A stretch of 45,574 bases of DNA from Sphingopyxis sp. GTDB taxonomy: Bacteria; Pseudomonadota; Alphaproteobacteria; Sphingomonadales; Sphingomonadaceae. Under the pieces are notes generated by a model. The model did not search any database. It was given only the letters and a program-made list of their open reading frames with translations, and had not been told where the DNA came from. Shown here one piece after another: positions 1 through 8,731 of the stretch; position 1 is the first letter of the stretch, and every line of letters begins with the position of its first letter. Position numbers and translations under genes: made by a program. Location of the stretch: NCBI GenBank assembly GCA_013823985.1, contig PNNB01000006.1:1-45574 (forward strand). Reading direction: 5' to 3'.

Positions 1-696
1 GAACAGCATTTGGCCCTGTTCCAAAGGCGTTATGGCTGCTCCCGGACCACCAATTGGCAATATGGCATTGTGCCGTTCGCTTTGTGCAATGCAGTCGGCC
101 AAATAGTCCGCCAAATCGCCGTCGCTGACGGGCTTGCATGCCGTTAACTGGCCGTCACCGAAAACAAGAAAGGGTTTGCCCTTTTGGACACGCGCCACCT
201 GCCCCGACAGTGATTTGAAGAAGGCGGTCGGACGCACGATTGAATAGCGTAATCCGGATTCTATCAGCGCCTGTTCAAACGCCAGTTTGGCATGCTGAAA
301 CGCCAGCCGCGGCTTTTGCACGCAGATCGCCGAAAGCAGGATAAAATGCTGGACACCCGCCGACTTGGCGGCTTCGAGGGCGTTGACATGCGCCTGATAA
401 TCGATCGCCCACGCATCCTCGTGCGTTCCGTTTCGCGAGGCCATGCACGATAGGACGACATCAAAATGTTCACCGCATATCGCGTCGTTCAGAATGGATT
501 GGACATTTCTCACATCCCCAAATCTGGTCTGTACTTTCACATCCGGGGGCAGTTGCGCTCCTGACCGGACAAAGCAGGTTACATCATGGCCGCGTCGCAC
601 CAGCGCGGCTACAGTCGCCCGACCTATGGTGCCGGTCGCCCCAAAGACCAAAATCCGCTTTCGGGTTTCCGAAGTGTCGGGAAATATGTCTGACAA
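1..696 (-). CDS. bciA: Divinyl (proto)chlorophyllide a 8-vinyl reductase, BciA/DVR type (3' end outside window)
   Basis: NAD(P)H-dependent reductase that converts the C8 vinyl group of divinyl chlorophyllide to ethyl in bacteriochlorophyll synthesis. The visible 232 residues begin with a Rossmann nucleotide site (VFGATGTIGRA). They then follow the plant DVR/BciA family closely: SAICVQKP, SIVRPTAFFKSLSGQV, FGDGQLTACKP and, near the edge, LPIGGPGAAITPLEQG. These blocks separate it from generic NAD-binding epimerases. The only start in frame after the upstream stop is TTG at 696, so the gene probably uses a rare start codon. Roughly the last quarter is beyond the window. It diverges from sodB across a 200-bp gap. 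The family call rests on motifs remembered from the plant enzyme and is firm; a photosynthetic lifestyle is inference. Confidence 0.87.
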   Translation of the reverse strand, partial: MSDIFPDTSETRKRILVFGATGTIGRATVAALVRRGHDVTCFVRSGAQLPPDVKVQTRFGDVRNVQSILNDAICGEHFDVVLSCMASRNGTHEDAWAIDYQAHVNALEAAKSAGVQHFILLSAICVQKPRLAFQHAKLAFEQALIESGLRYSIVRPTAFFKSLSGQVARVQKGKPFLVFGDGQLTACKPVSDGDLADYLADCIAQSERHNAILPIGGPGAAITPLEQGQMLF

Positions 697-759
697 TAAT
701 CGTGCCCCGTCCCACGCTGTAGTGGAGTAAGCCTAAGTCGCATCCGTGCTCTTGTCCAT

Positions 760-789
760 ATGACCGCGGCACCGCCCTGCTCTGATAAT
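760..789 (+). promoter_or_regulatory. Candidate sigma-70-like promoter for the superoxide dismutase gene
   Basis: A good -10 (GATAAT, 784-789, inside TGATAATG) is preceded at 18 bp by a weak -35 (ATGACC, 760-765). It would give a leader of about 100 bases before the start codon at 899. The 697-898 gap holds nothing else I recognise. This is pattern matching only. Confidence 0.35.
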
Positions 790-898
790 GTTGCGCGGGG
801 CCGGGACCAAATTCGTCTGTGGCGTGTTCTGTCTCTATGGACGGATTACCCGGAGCACCGGCGCCGTCCCGCCCCGCACTTTTCAGGAGACGGCCCAC

Positions 899-1510
899 AT
901 GTTTACCCTCGCCCCTTTGCCTTACGCCCAAAACGCGCTTGAACCGCATATTTCAGCCGAAACCATGTCTTTCCATTATGGGAAGCACCACAAATCCTAT
1001 GTCGACAAACTCAACAGCCTGTTGAAGGATGACCCCCTCGCGGAACTGCCGCTTGAAGAGGTGATCCGGCAATCGCAAGGTCTTGCCGCGCGGCAGACGA
1101 TTTACAACAATGCGGCCCAGACCTGGAACCATGATTTCTTCTGGAACTCCATGACCCCGGACGGGGGCGGTGCGCCTATGGGTGATGTCGAAAAGCTGAT
1201 TGCCGACCATATTGGTTCGGCAGAAGACTTCCAAAAAGCGTTCAGCGAAGCCGCGACCAAGCATTTCGGGTCCGGCTGGGCCTGGCTCGTTTATGCCGAC
1301 AACGCCGTCAGCATCGTGACAACCCATGATGCGGAAATACCGTTCGAAAACGGCGCAACGCCCCTGCTGTGCTGCGATGTGTGGGAGCATGCCTATTATC
1401 TCGATTACCAGAACCGCCGCCCGGATTTCGTGACAGCGTTCCTGGAGCATCTGGTGAACTGGGACTTCGCCAACGCAAATCTTGAAGCGGTAAAAGAGGC
1501 GGTTGGCTGA
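899..1510 (+). CDS. sodB: Iron superoxide dismutase
   Basis: Converts superoxide to hydrogen peroxide and oxygen in the cytoplasm. The 203-residue protein has the normal length of the Fe/Mn family. Metal ligands are visible in HYGKHH (first His at residue 26), in NNAAQTWNHDFFW, and in DVWEHAYYLDYQNRR (Asp and His). The Gln in NNAAQ and the FGSGWAWLV block favour the iron type. The ATG at 899 is preceded by a Shine-Dalgarno sequence (AGGAGA, 884-889). No signal peptide is present. It stands alone, with 82 bases to the glycosyltransferase downstream. A reading frame open upstream to 788 lacks a ribosome site and is not used. Confidence 0.96.
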   Translation: MFTLAPLPYAQNALEPHISAETMSFHYGKHHKSYVDKLNSLLKDDPLAELPLEEVIRQSQGLAARQTIYNNAAQTWNHDFFWNSMTPDGGGAPMGDVEKLIADHIGSAEDFQKAFSEAATKHFGSGWAWLVYADNAVSIVTTHDAEIPFENGATPLLCCDVWEHAYYLDYQNRRPDFVTAFLEHLVNWDFANANLEAVKEAVG

Positions 1511-1592
1511 ACCGCGCCGGGAATATGCCACCACCGGAACAATTCCCAGCACCACAGGTTTTTCTTTCGACTTTCATCCTGGAGATGCACCG

Positions 1593-3956
1593 ATGAGCTT
1601 TTTGGCAAATCCCTCTACCGCCAACGCCAAAAATTTGCCCACCGGGTTGAGCCGCGGGTTTCCGGCCACGTCGATCGCCGATCTGCGCACCGAACGCATT
1701 CTCCGCCGCGGCTTCATGCTGGATGAGGAAAAAGGCGTAGCCGCGTCCATCGCGCCAAGGATCGCTTTGATAGGGGGGTTCACGCCACGGCGCTGTGGCA
1801 TTGCGACGTTCACCGCTGATATCCACGATTCCATCCGCGCGGCCTACCCCGACACGGAAATCGACGTCTATGCGATGGCGTCCATCGCGAACGACATCGC
1901 CTTTGCCGCCCCCGTCTGCGGAGTCATTGTCGAGAATGACAGGGACAGTTTCATCGCAGCCGCCCGGCAGATCGAATCCAGCCATGCGGACCTCATCTGG
2001 TTGCAGCATGAATTCGGGCTTTTTGGCGGGCACGCCGGGGACCAGATTCTGGAACTGCTGGACCGCGTTGCCGCCCCGCTGTTCGTGACGCTGCATACTG
2101 TCATGCCCGATCCCGATGAGGACCAGCGCCGGGTCATCAGCCGCATCACCGCCCGTGCATCCAAGCTGATCGTCATGTCGGAGCGTGCGGCCTTTTTGCT
2201 GCGGACTATATTCGGCGCCGATCCCGAACAGATCGAAATCATACCCCATGGCGTTCCGGACCGTCCCTTTGGACGAACCGAAATGTTCAAAGAACAACAT
2301 GGCTTGTCGGGCCGGCAAGTGATCATGACCTTTGGCTTGCTGTCGCCGGGCAAAGGAATCGAAGCGGTGATCAGCGCCCTTCCGGAAATCGCAGCGACCC
2401 ATCCCGATGTGCTCTATTGCATAGTTGGGGCCACGCATCCCAATTTGCTGGCGCGTGAAGGAGAAGCCTATCGCGACCGTCTCCGAAAGCTTGCGCAGGA
2501 TTTGGGCGTCGAAAACAACATACGCTGGATCGATTCATTCCTTGAAACCGAAGCTTTGCTCGATCTGATCGAAGCCGCAGACATTTATGTGACGCCCTAT
2601 CATGGCGCCAATCAAGCGACATCGGGCACCTTGTCCTATGCCGTAGCCCTTGGCAAAGCCGTCGTGTCCACACCTTATGCCCATGCCGTCGAATTGTTGG
2701 CGGACGACCATGGCGTTCTTATCCCCTTTGGCGACAGCGCGGCTCTGGCGCGTGAAATCGGCGGCCTGCTCGACGATCCCGAACGGCTCGGCGCGATGCA
2801 GAAGCGTGCTTATGGCCGGGGCCGCGATATGATCTGGCCCGCTTTTGCCATGCGCTGCCACGATCTGGTCACACAGGTTTTACAGCCCCATACATCACCA
2901 TCTGCAGACCCGGCACGAAGTCCGGGGCTTGAGGGCTTGCTCCGCATTTGCGACAGCACCGGCATAATCCAGCATTCGATCTTTTCCGTACCCGACCGTG
3001 CGCATGGCTATTGCGTCGATGACAATGCCCGCGCCCTGATGCTGATGAACCGCCTTGGCCATGATGCGGAACCCCACAGGTCGCGCCTCTCCGCGATCTT
3101 CGCAGGCTTTGTGCAAAGCTCGTGGAACGACGACGCGCAGGAGTTTCGCAATTTCATGGGATATGCCCGCAACTGGCTGGAAGCAGCCGGTTCGGAAGAC
3201 AGCTGCGGACGTGCCTTATGGACGCTTGGTGCGACATCGTGTGAAGGAACGACGCCCTCTTTGCGCCGATGGGCGCAGCGGCTTTTTGATCACACCGTCA
3301 CAAGCGCCGCCGATTTCCGGTCACCCCGCGCGACGGCTTTTGCAATGTTAGGGGCTGACTATCGGCTCCAGCCCGACGAGGAAGACGAGACGGCGGGTGC
3401 AGTTCTCTTGCAAGGTGCGGAATATCTGATGTCGCGGCTTGCGGCGACGCGTCGACCCGACTGGCCGTGGTTCGAAAGCGTGCTCGCCTACGATAATTGC
3501 CGGATACCGGAAGCCCTGATCCGCGCCGGATTACAGCTGGACCGCCCCGACTTTACCGCCGCAGGGCTTGAAACGCTGCGCTGGATTTTGGACATGCAGA
3601 TCAGCCCCGCAGGCCATTTTCGCCCCATAGGGTCGGAAAGCTTTGGCCGCGAGTATAGCCTGCCCCGTCCTTTTGACCAGCAACCGGTCGAAGCATGGGC
3701 GGCGATTGACGGGGCGCATGCCGCCTTCGATGCAACCCATGAACGCCAGTGGCTCAGCCACGCCAGCCGTGCTTATGCCTGGTTTTTCGGGGCAAATGAT
3801 CGGAGCGTCACCGTGGCCGATCCCGTTTCGGGGTCCTGCCATGACGGGATCAATCCGCGCGGCGTCAATCTCAATGAAGGTGCGGAATCGGTGCTGTCCT
3901 ACCATCTGGCGCACTGTTCCATCCGGGATTTGATGTCCAAGGCCGACACCAATTGA
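1593..3956 (+). CDS. Two-domain GT4 glycosyltransferase with a C-terminal helical domain
   Basis: Predicted retaining GT-B glycosyltransferase of 787 residues. Residues about 55-430 form the GT4 module: a conserved start around GGFTPRRCGIATFT, WLQHEFGLFGG, IPHGVPD, the donor-domain opening FGLLSPGKGIEAV, and the nucleotide-sugar region NQATSGTLSYAVALGKAV. Residues about 450-780 form a second, Trp- and His-rich domain (RAHGYCVDDNARALML, WPWFESVLAYDN) that resembles an alpha/alpha-barrel of the kind found in carbohydrate-active proteins. ATG at 1593 follows GGAG at 1581-1584. The GH130 gene starts 12 bases after its stop, so the two are cotranscribed. Donor and acceptor are unknown; mannose is a reasonable guess from the GH130 partner. 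No membrane segment is seen, so it probably acts in the cytosol. Confidence 0.85.
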   Translation: MSFLANPSTANAKNLPTGLSRGFPATSIADLRTERILRRGFMLDEEKGVAASIAPRIALIGGFTPRRCGIATFTADIHDSIRAAYPDTEIDVYAMASIANDIAFAAPVCGVIVENDRDSFIAAARQIESSHADLIWLQHEFGLFGGHAGDQILELLDRVAAPLFVTLHTVMPDPDEDQRRVISRITARASKLIVMSERAAFLLRTIFGADPEQIEIIPHGVPDRPFGRTEMFKEQHGLSGRQVIMTFGLLSPGKGIEAVISALPEIAATHPDVLYCIVGATHPNLLAREGEAYRDRLRKLAQDLGVENNIRWIDSFLETEALLDLIEAADIYVTPYHGANQATSGTLSYAVALGKAVVSTPYAHAVELLADDHGVLIPFGDSAALAREIGGLLDDPERLGAMQKRAYGRGRDMIWPAFAMRCHDLVTQVLQPHTSPSADPARSPGLEGLLRICDSTGIIQHSIFSVPDRAHGYCVDDNARALMLMNRLGHDAEPHRSRLSAIFAGFVQSSWNDDAQEFRNFMGYARNWLEAAGSEDSCGRALWTLGATSCEGTTPSLRRWAQRLFDHTVTSAADFRSPRATAFAMLGADYRLQPDEEDETAGAVLLQGAEYLMSRLAATRRPDWPWFESVLAYDNCRIPEALIRAGLQLDRPDFTAAGLETLRWILDMQISPAGHFRPIGSESFGREYSLPRPFDQQPVEAWAAIDGAHAAFDATHERQWLSHASRAYAWFFGANDRSVTVADPVSGSCHDGINPRGVNLNEGAESVLSYHLAHCSIRDLMSKADTN

Positions 3957-3968
3957 AAGTGCTGTCCT

Positions 3969-5252
3969 GTGGTTGATCTGTTCCAGCATGAGTTGCGCCT
4001 GCACGCCGATCCGGGCCGGGTCGTTGTGCGCCCCTTCCACCTTGCATGGCAAGCGTCGGGCCCGGACATCGAACGGGTAGGCAAGCTTGTCGGTGACATC
4101 ATTGCGCTCGACCCGCGCACGGTACGCAGCGAAATGGGCATTGTCCTCAACGATTTCGCCGATCGCCATTGGCAGTTGGAGCGTGTCTTCGACGACCGCT
4201 ACAAGCAGATTGAAGCTGCTCTCAAGCTGGAAAGCGAGTCCATCAAGCGCCAAACCAAGCGGCTAATCGGGGCCTATTTCTGCCACGAATATAGCTATGC
4301 TGCGGCGGCGTTGATGAACCCCAGTGTGGTGCGACATCCCGACCAAAGCGGGTTGCAGCATGGCAGCGTCCGCGTCCTGATTTCGCTGCGGGCCGTGGGC
4401 GAAGGCCATATTTCGACCATCGCCTTTCGCGAAGGGATCATCTCTTCCGGCCGGCACCTTACCCTGTCGCACCAGCCGGCCTTTGCGACCGCGGCCATGC
4501 TCGGCAAACCCAAACGCGATGCACCCGATGGCGCGGTATCGGTATACCGCCATCCCGACGCGAGCATTTCCGGCACTGTGATTTTCCCGATGACCGAGGC
4601 GCAGCGCAATGGTCTCGAAGATTTGCGGCTCGTCGAATTTGAACGCGATAGCGGAAAAAGCGAGTGGGTCGGCACCTACACAGCCTATAGCGGCCGTGAC
4701 ATCCGGTCCGAATTGCTCCGTACCCGTGATTTCCATGACTTCACTCTGACGCCCATTCGTGGCGGTGCCGGGCGGAACAAGGGAATGGCTCTGTTCCCGC
4801 GCAAAATCGACGGTCAGTTCATGATGATCGGAAGGCAGGACGGGAAGAATCTTTACCTGCTCAAGTCCGACAAACTGGACGAATGGGACGACGGCGAGTT
4901 GCTGCTGGAGCCCAAATATCCATGGGAATTTGTTCAGATCGGGAATTGCGGCGCGCCTATCGAATTAGATGAAGGCTGGCTTGTGCTCACCCATGGCGTC
5001 GGCGCGATGCGCAAATATGCCATTGGCGCTGCCTTGCTCGACAAGAAAGACCCGTCCCGCGTGCTGGGGCGGACCCCAAGCCCGATCCTGTCCGCAGCGG
5101 ACGAAGACCGCGAAGGATATGTTCCCAACGTCGTATACACCTGCGGTGCGATCCGCGTCGGCGAAGATCTGTTTTTGCCCTATGGCGTTGCCGATTCCTC
5201 GGTCTGCTTCGCCTTTGTCGCCATCCGCGACATCTTAGCCCAGATGCAATAG
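3969..5252 (+). CDS. GH130-family glycoside phosphorylase/hydrolase
   Basis: A 427-residue member of glycoside hydrolase family 130, a five-bladed beta-propeller family acting on beta-mannosides, usually by phosphorolysis. The family's EDxR signature appears as GLEDLRLVEFE, with Asp218 at the position of the catalytic acid, followed by TYTAYSG. Later blades show NKGMALFPRKIDG and NVVYTCGAI. Residues 1-110 form a helical, charged N-terminal extension not present in the small phosphorylases. There is no signal peptide, so the substrate is intracellular. The GTG start is 12 bases after the GT4 stop. Canonical phosphorylases have EDPR; Leu here may indicate a different subgroup. The partner GT4 suggests a synthesis/turnover pair on one mannose-containing saccharide, which is inference. 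Confidence 0.85.
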   Translation: MVDLFQHELRLHADPGRVVVRPFHLAWQASGPDIERVGKLVGDIIALDPRTVRSEMGIVLNDFADRHWQLERVFDDRYKQIEAALKLESESIKRQTKRLIGAYFCHEYSYAAAALMNPSVVRHPDQSGLQHGSVRVLISLRAVGEGHISTIAFREGIISSGRHLTLSHQPAFATAAMLGKPKRDAPDGAVSVYRHPDASISGTVIFPMTEAQRNGLEDLRLVEFERDSGKSEWVGTYTAYSGRDIRSELLRTRDFHDFTLTPIRGGAGRNKGMALFPRKIDGQFMMIGRQDGKNLYLLKSDKLDEWDDGELLLEPKYPWEFVQIGNCGAPIELDEGWLVLTHGVGAMRKYAIGAALLDKKDPSRVLGRTPSPILSAADEDREGYVPNVVYTCGAIRVGEDLFLPYGVADSSVCFAFVAIRDILAQMQ

Positions 5253-5300
5253 GGGCCACAGCGCCCAGGTCGTCAGGCCATCAATTGCGGCAAAGGTGAC

Positions 5301-6362
5301 CTAGAGCAAATCGAGGCTCTGCAAGGCGATGGCCTGCCGCGCCGGGCGTTCGGCCATGACCGCAAACATTTCGTCACCCCGTTCCGTGCGCTCGACACTC
5401 ATCGAGGCAAAGACCGCCATGAAATAGCCGGACAATGCCCCAAGGCGGTAATCCTGCCACAAGGCATCCGTATCAGTCGCTACACCCTGTGCCGAAAGAC
5501 GGCTTGTCCAACGATCAAACGCTGGCCGGTCCATCGCCTGCCGCTCGTCAGGATCGGCGATGCTGGTGCCGATCAGATAGGCCAGATCGCGCGCGCCTGC
5601 GCCAATCGCCAAAGTTTGCCAGTCGACCACCCAGCACGCGCTCCGGTCCCGCGCAAACAGGATATTGTCGACGCGTAAATCGCCATGCTGCAACGTGATC
5701 GCCGAAGGTTCATGGGCAAGATAGGCGTCGAGTTTTTGGACAATGCCATCGCCCAGAGCAAGGCATTCAGGGTCCAGACGCTGCGCATAGCGTTCGCGGA
5801 ACTGGGCGAAATAGACCGGGAAAAGTGCGCGCACGATGGGCCGCGTGTCGCGCTGCAGCCACTCGATTTCGGACAGACGCGGGCTGTTCCACAAGGGGGC
5901 ATGCAATTGGGCGGCGGCATCGATCGCAAGGTCGATTTCCACCTGTCCGGCACCACGCAACTGGTCCCCTTGCGCAGCGGGTGCGAGGTCCCCCAGCAGC
6001 AGCAAAAAGCTGACCCCATCGTCTTCGATCCGGGCGAAATGGCAATGCGGGCGCGGTACCGCAACGTCGTGGGCCAGCGTCTGATACCAACGCACTTCAA
6101 GAAGATAACCGCCCAAGGTCCGGGCAACTTCCCGGCTGGCCGGGTCATGGCTTGGGCATTTGGCGATGATAGTTGCAGGCGCGCCGTCCACCCTTTCCGC
6201 CCAGTCGAGCGTCAGGCGGTAGCTGTCGCACATCTGCCCCGTACCGACCGGCGTTACGGTAAATCCGCGCAACGAGGATGCGGGAAAATCAAGTGCTTCG
6301 GCCAGCCAGTGGGCCTGCATCGCATCGGGATGTGTGGGATAGTCGGCCATGGGAACAGTCAA
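5301..6362 (-). CDS. Phosphotransferase of the aminoglycoside/ecdysteroid-kinase superfamily
   Basis: A 353-residue kinase-like protein. The catalytic loop is visible as LQHGDLRVDNILF (Brenner motif HGDxxxxN), followed by the metal-binding VVDWQ. An ATP-site region with IIAKCPS and a candidate Lys precedes them. The length and the LLLLGDLAP block match the APH/EcKinase group, which phosphorylates hydroxyl groups of small molecules, not proteins. Its start overlaps the stop of the upstream gene (6359-7477) by ATGA, so the two are translationally coupled. The substrate is unknown; antibiotic resistance is not implied. Confidence 0.8.
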   Translation of the reverse strand: MTVPMADYPTHPDAMQAHWLAEALDFPASSLRGFTVTPVGTGQMCDSYRLTLDWAERVDGAPATIIAKCPSHDPASREVARTLGGYLLEVRWYQTLAHDVAVPRPHCHFARIEDDGVSFLLLLGDLAPAAQGDQLRGAGQVEIDLAIDAAAQLHAPLWNSPRLSEIEWLQRDTRPIVRALFPVYFAQFRERYAQRLDPECLALGDGIVQKLDAYLAHEPSAITLQHGDLRVDNILFARDRSACWVVDWQTLAIGAGARDLAYLIGTSIADPDERQAMDRPAFDRWTSRLSAQGVATDTDALWQDYRLGALSGYFMAVFASMSVERTERGDEMFAVMAERPARQAIALQSLDLL

Positions 6363-7477
6363 CCTGCTGCAGCCGGATCGAACAGACCCGACAGACCGGT
6401 TGGGCCATGGGGCCCGAGAAATAATTGTTCCACAACGCCGCGACCGTACAGTTCCCGCCCTTCATGGGTCAGCACCGCATCGGACAGGGCCTGGATATGC
6501 ATATAGGACGGATCATTATCGTTGACCGTCGCAAGATCGATGCGGTCACTCGCGACCTCCAACGCCCCATGGTCCATGCCATGCCCCCATTGGGGATGGG
6601 TGTAACCCAAACCATTCATATAGAAATGGCCCGTCGCGCTACCGCCGCCAGCCCCGGGTTTCAAGAGCAAGCTGGTCTCTGGCCCCACATCAATCCGGAC
6701 CTCTTGCGCGCGGCGGGTTCCGGGATTCCATAATATGTCGATCGCGACCTTGTCGAAATGCTGCTCCTTTCCGCCATCGGGAAACAGCACCCCGCGGCGG
6801 TTCCAGGGGTCACCTGCGCCATCGTCATTGGTGTGGAGAAACAGCGAATGGCTGGCAAAATTGCAGGGCGTCCAAAGCCAGAAAAATTGTGGGAGCGCGC
6901 CGGAAAGCGAACTAGGCGGCGGTTGCGGATCGGATGCGCCGACCGGACGTATGCCCCAACTGCGGTCCCGCGTTCCGGCAAAACTGTCATCCACCTCGAT
7001 ATGCTGCCCGCCAATCTTTACATGCCCCGACCAGCGTCCATTCTGGGTCAGGCGGGTATAGTCCATAAAGAGCCGGGTTCCGTTTCGCCGGATGAAGCGC
7101 GGCTCTTCGATCGGGAAGTGGCGGCCCGTAATGGCAAGATCGCACGACAACGGCCCGTCATTTGCGTCGACCGTCAGCCGCAGGATGTGCAGCGGCTGCA
7201 CGATCTGTATCGTGATGGGCCCGACTTTTAGAGCCATCCGCTCGCCCTGCATTCGTGCGGATGCGCGCAGATTATGCTGCACGCCATCCACCATCACGCA
7301 AAATGCACCGTCGATGATATCAAGCGCGGGATAAATGCCCATGGCGGCGGCGAAGAAAATCCGGCCGTCCGGGGAATAGCCATTGAAGAAATAGCGGTCG
7401 TAAAAATTCCGGTCGGTTACAAGCGCGACCGGCTCCGGCGTTTGATGAATCGGGAAATCGTCCCCGGCTGTCAGCAT
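6359..7477 (-). CDS. Uncharacterised lipocalin/AttH-like protein coupled to a phosphotransferase
   Basis: A 372-residue protein with no signal peptide or membrane segment. It is rich in beta-strand patterns with paired Trp/Gly motifs (DRSWGIRPVG, QFFWLWTPCNF, GYTHPQWGHG). These resemble the double-barrel hydroxyneurosporene-synthase/AttH-like fold, whose members bind or hydrate isoprenoids and other hydrophobic molecules. The fold call is from general appearance, not a firm family match. ATG at 7477 is the first gene of a two-gene operon. The overlap with the kinase suggests both act on one hydrophobic small molecule. A link to carotenoids, given bciA nearby, is possible but not shown. Confidence 0.55.
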   Translation of the reverse strand: MLTAGDDFPIHQTPEPVALVTDRNFYDRYFFNGYSPDGRIFFAAAMGIYPALDIIDGAFCVMVDGVQHNLRASARMQGERMALKVGPITIQIVQPLHILRLTVDANDGPLSCDLAITGRHFPIEEPRFIRRNGTRLFMDYTRLTQNGRWSGHVKIGGQHIEVDDSFAGTRDRSWGIRPVGASDPQPPPSSLSGALPQFFWLWTPCNFASHSLFLHTNDDGAGDPWNRRGVLFPDGGKEQHFDKVAIDILWNPGTRRAQEVRIDVGPETSLLLKPGAGGGSATGHFYMNGLGYTHPQWGHGMDHGALEVASDRIDLATVNDNDPSYMHIQALSDAVLTHEGRELYGRGVVEQLFLGPHGPTGLSGLFDPAAAG

Positions 7478-7600
7478 TTACATCCCTCTCCACCAGCCCG
7501 CGTCTCAAGCCGCCGGGTCTTCCCGCAATTAGCTACCATATGTCCTTGGGGAGGCAAGCAGCAATTGGATCCGGGAAAATTGCTGTGCGGTTGGCAAATA

Positions 7601-7613
7601 GTTCTGACAGAAC
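7601..7613. promoter_or_regulatory. Perfect 13-bp palindrome in a divergent intergenic region (candidate operator)
   Basis: GTTCTGACAGAAC is a perfect inverted repeat (arms GTTCTG/CAGAAC around one base). It lies 65 bases before the GTG of the secreted protein. A TTGGCA hexamer ends at 7596, so the palindrome would sit between that -35 and a weak -10 (around 7614-7620). Another inverted repeat (GCAATT/AATTGC, 7561-7583) lies just upstream. The rest of 7478-7678 holds no gene. Confidence 0.35.
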
Positions 7614-7678
7614 GTAAATATTCACGGCATGGGGTCGTTATAGGTTGTTTGGTTCGCCCATCAAAGGATCAAGCACCC

Positions 7679-8722
7679 GTGCATAATCTGCCTGCATTCT
7701 CCAAGACCCTCTTGGGACTATGCGCCATTTTATTCGCGATAGGCTTAGCAGCGCCGGTAGCCGCACAGGAGTTGCTGCGCAACGAAAGCTTTGAAGAGCC
7801 CGTGACGCCAAAGGCCGGAAATAATTTTTACGCCAGCATCCCGGAATGGACGATTTCAAATCAGGGGAATAACGACCCCAACCCGCATAATATCGTACGT
7901 CCTACGGCCGCCCTGTGCTGCAACAACGCCACCCAAACGCCTTCAGGCGGCGGAGACCAATATTATGATGTGAGCGGAACATCGGGACAGCTGAACCAGA
8001 CGTTCAAGATCAGCAGTGCGGGTATGATAAGTTTCAGCGGATGGTTTTCCGTTCGGGATTCGCAGCAAAATCTATCTGGTATGTTCGTGCGCCTTCGCAA
8101 TCTCTCCAATGACCAGATCGTCGGGACCGCGTCGGTGACTTTTGACGCGTCGGAACCGATCGGACTATGGAAGCAGGCATATGTCGATTATCTGCCCGTG
8201 GCCGCAGGCACCTATCAATTTGAAGCCTTTATCCCGAATCCTGCAAATTTCGACCTCGCCAGCGCCACCTTCGCGCCTTCGGTCTCGCTCCACAAAACCA
8301 GCGAAGCCTATTGGGATCCCATATCGAGTTACAAGAGCCCGAAATTGATACCGGGCGGCTTTATAACCTACTCGGTCACGGTCGATGTTCCCAAGCAATA
8401 TGGGTTGGACGAAAATAGTTTCCACATCACGGAAGCAACCCCTCCGAATTTGGCTTTGGTTGTTACCGATTTCGAAAAGCCGGGATCCGGGCCGATCGAG
8501 CTGGATGCCGGAAGTTCGGGTCTGTCGCTGCGTTACGGGGGCTTGACCAGCAAAGACGACGGCATCGAATTTTCAAACAATGGGGGCAAGGACTGGAGCT
8601 ACCAGCCGGACGCAGGAAAGGACGGGACCGATCCCGAAGTGACCCATGTCCGCATACTGCCCTCCGGCGCGATGGCGGCAGGGACGAGCGCAACAGTCCG
8701 ATTACGTTATGTGATCCGTTAA
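7679..8722 (+). CDS. Secreted protein with N-terminal jelly-roll-like and C-terminal DUF11-like domains
   Basis: Predicted 347-residue exported protein. It has a Sec signal peptide (hydrophobic residues about 8-26, cleavage after PVAAQ). Next comes a beta-rich region of about 160 residues opening with LLRNESFEEP and containing WTISNQG, GGDQYYDVSG and FSGWFSV, much like DUF642/carbohydrate-binding jelly rolls. The C-terminal half has the pattern of a surface-repeat Ig-like domain (SLHKTSE, GGFITYSVTVDVP). The frame is open far upstream, but the signal peptide and AAAGGA at 7662-7667 favour the GTG at 7679. Function is unknown; a surface or extracellular-matrix role is a guess. It faces away from the AttH-like gene. 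Confidence 0.6.
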   Translation: MHNLPAFSKTLLGLCAILFAIGLAAPVAAQELLRNESFEEPVTPKAGNNFYASIPEWTISNQGNNDPNPHNIVRPTAALCCNNATQTPSGGGDQYYDVSGTSGQLNQTFKISSAGMISFSGWFSVRDSQQNLSGMFVRLRNLSNDQIVGTASVTFDASEPIGLWKQAYVDYLPVAAGTYQFEAFIPNPANFDLASATFAPSVSLHKTSEAYWDPISSYKSPKLIPGGFITYSVTVDVPKQYGLDENSFHITEATPPNLALVVTDFEKPGSGPIELDAGSSGLSLRYGGLTSKDDGIEFSNNGGKDWSYQPDAGKDGTDPEVTHVRILPSGAMAAGTSATVRLRYVIR

Positions 8723-8731
8723 GGCGACAAG

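Noticed and set aside
697..898. PpsR/CrtJ-type site (TGT-N12-ACA) near bciA
   Set aside because: I looked for it in the bciA-sodB gap and found no match, so light/oxygen control cannot be supported.
1308..2438. Long minus-strand frame of 376 codons
   Set aside because: It lies opposite sodB and the GT4 gene, both firmly identified; its sequence is His/Arg/Gly-rich without motifs.
5253..5300. Terminator between GH130 and the convergent phosphotransferase gene
   Set aside because: Only a 4-bp stem (GGGC/GCCC) without a T-run is present.
5685..6506. Plus-strand frame of 273 codons
   Set aside because: Antisense to the phosphotransferase, which has clear catalytic motifs.
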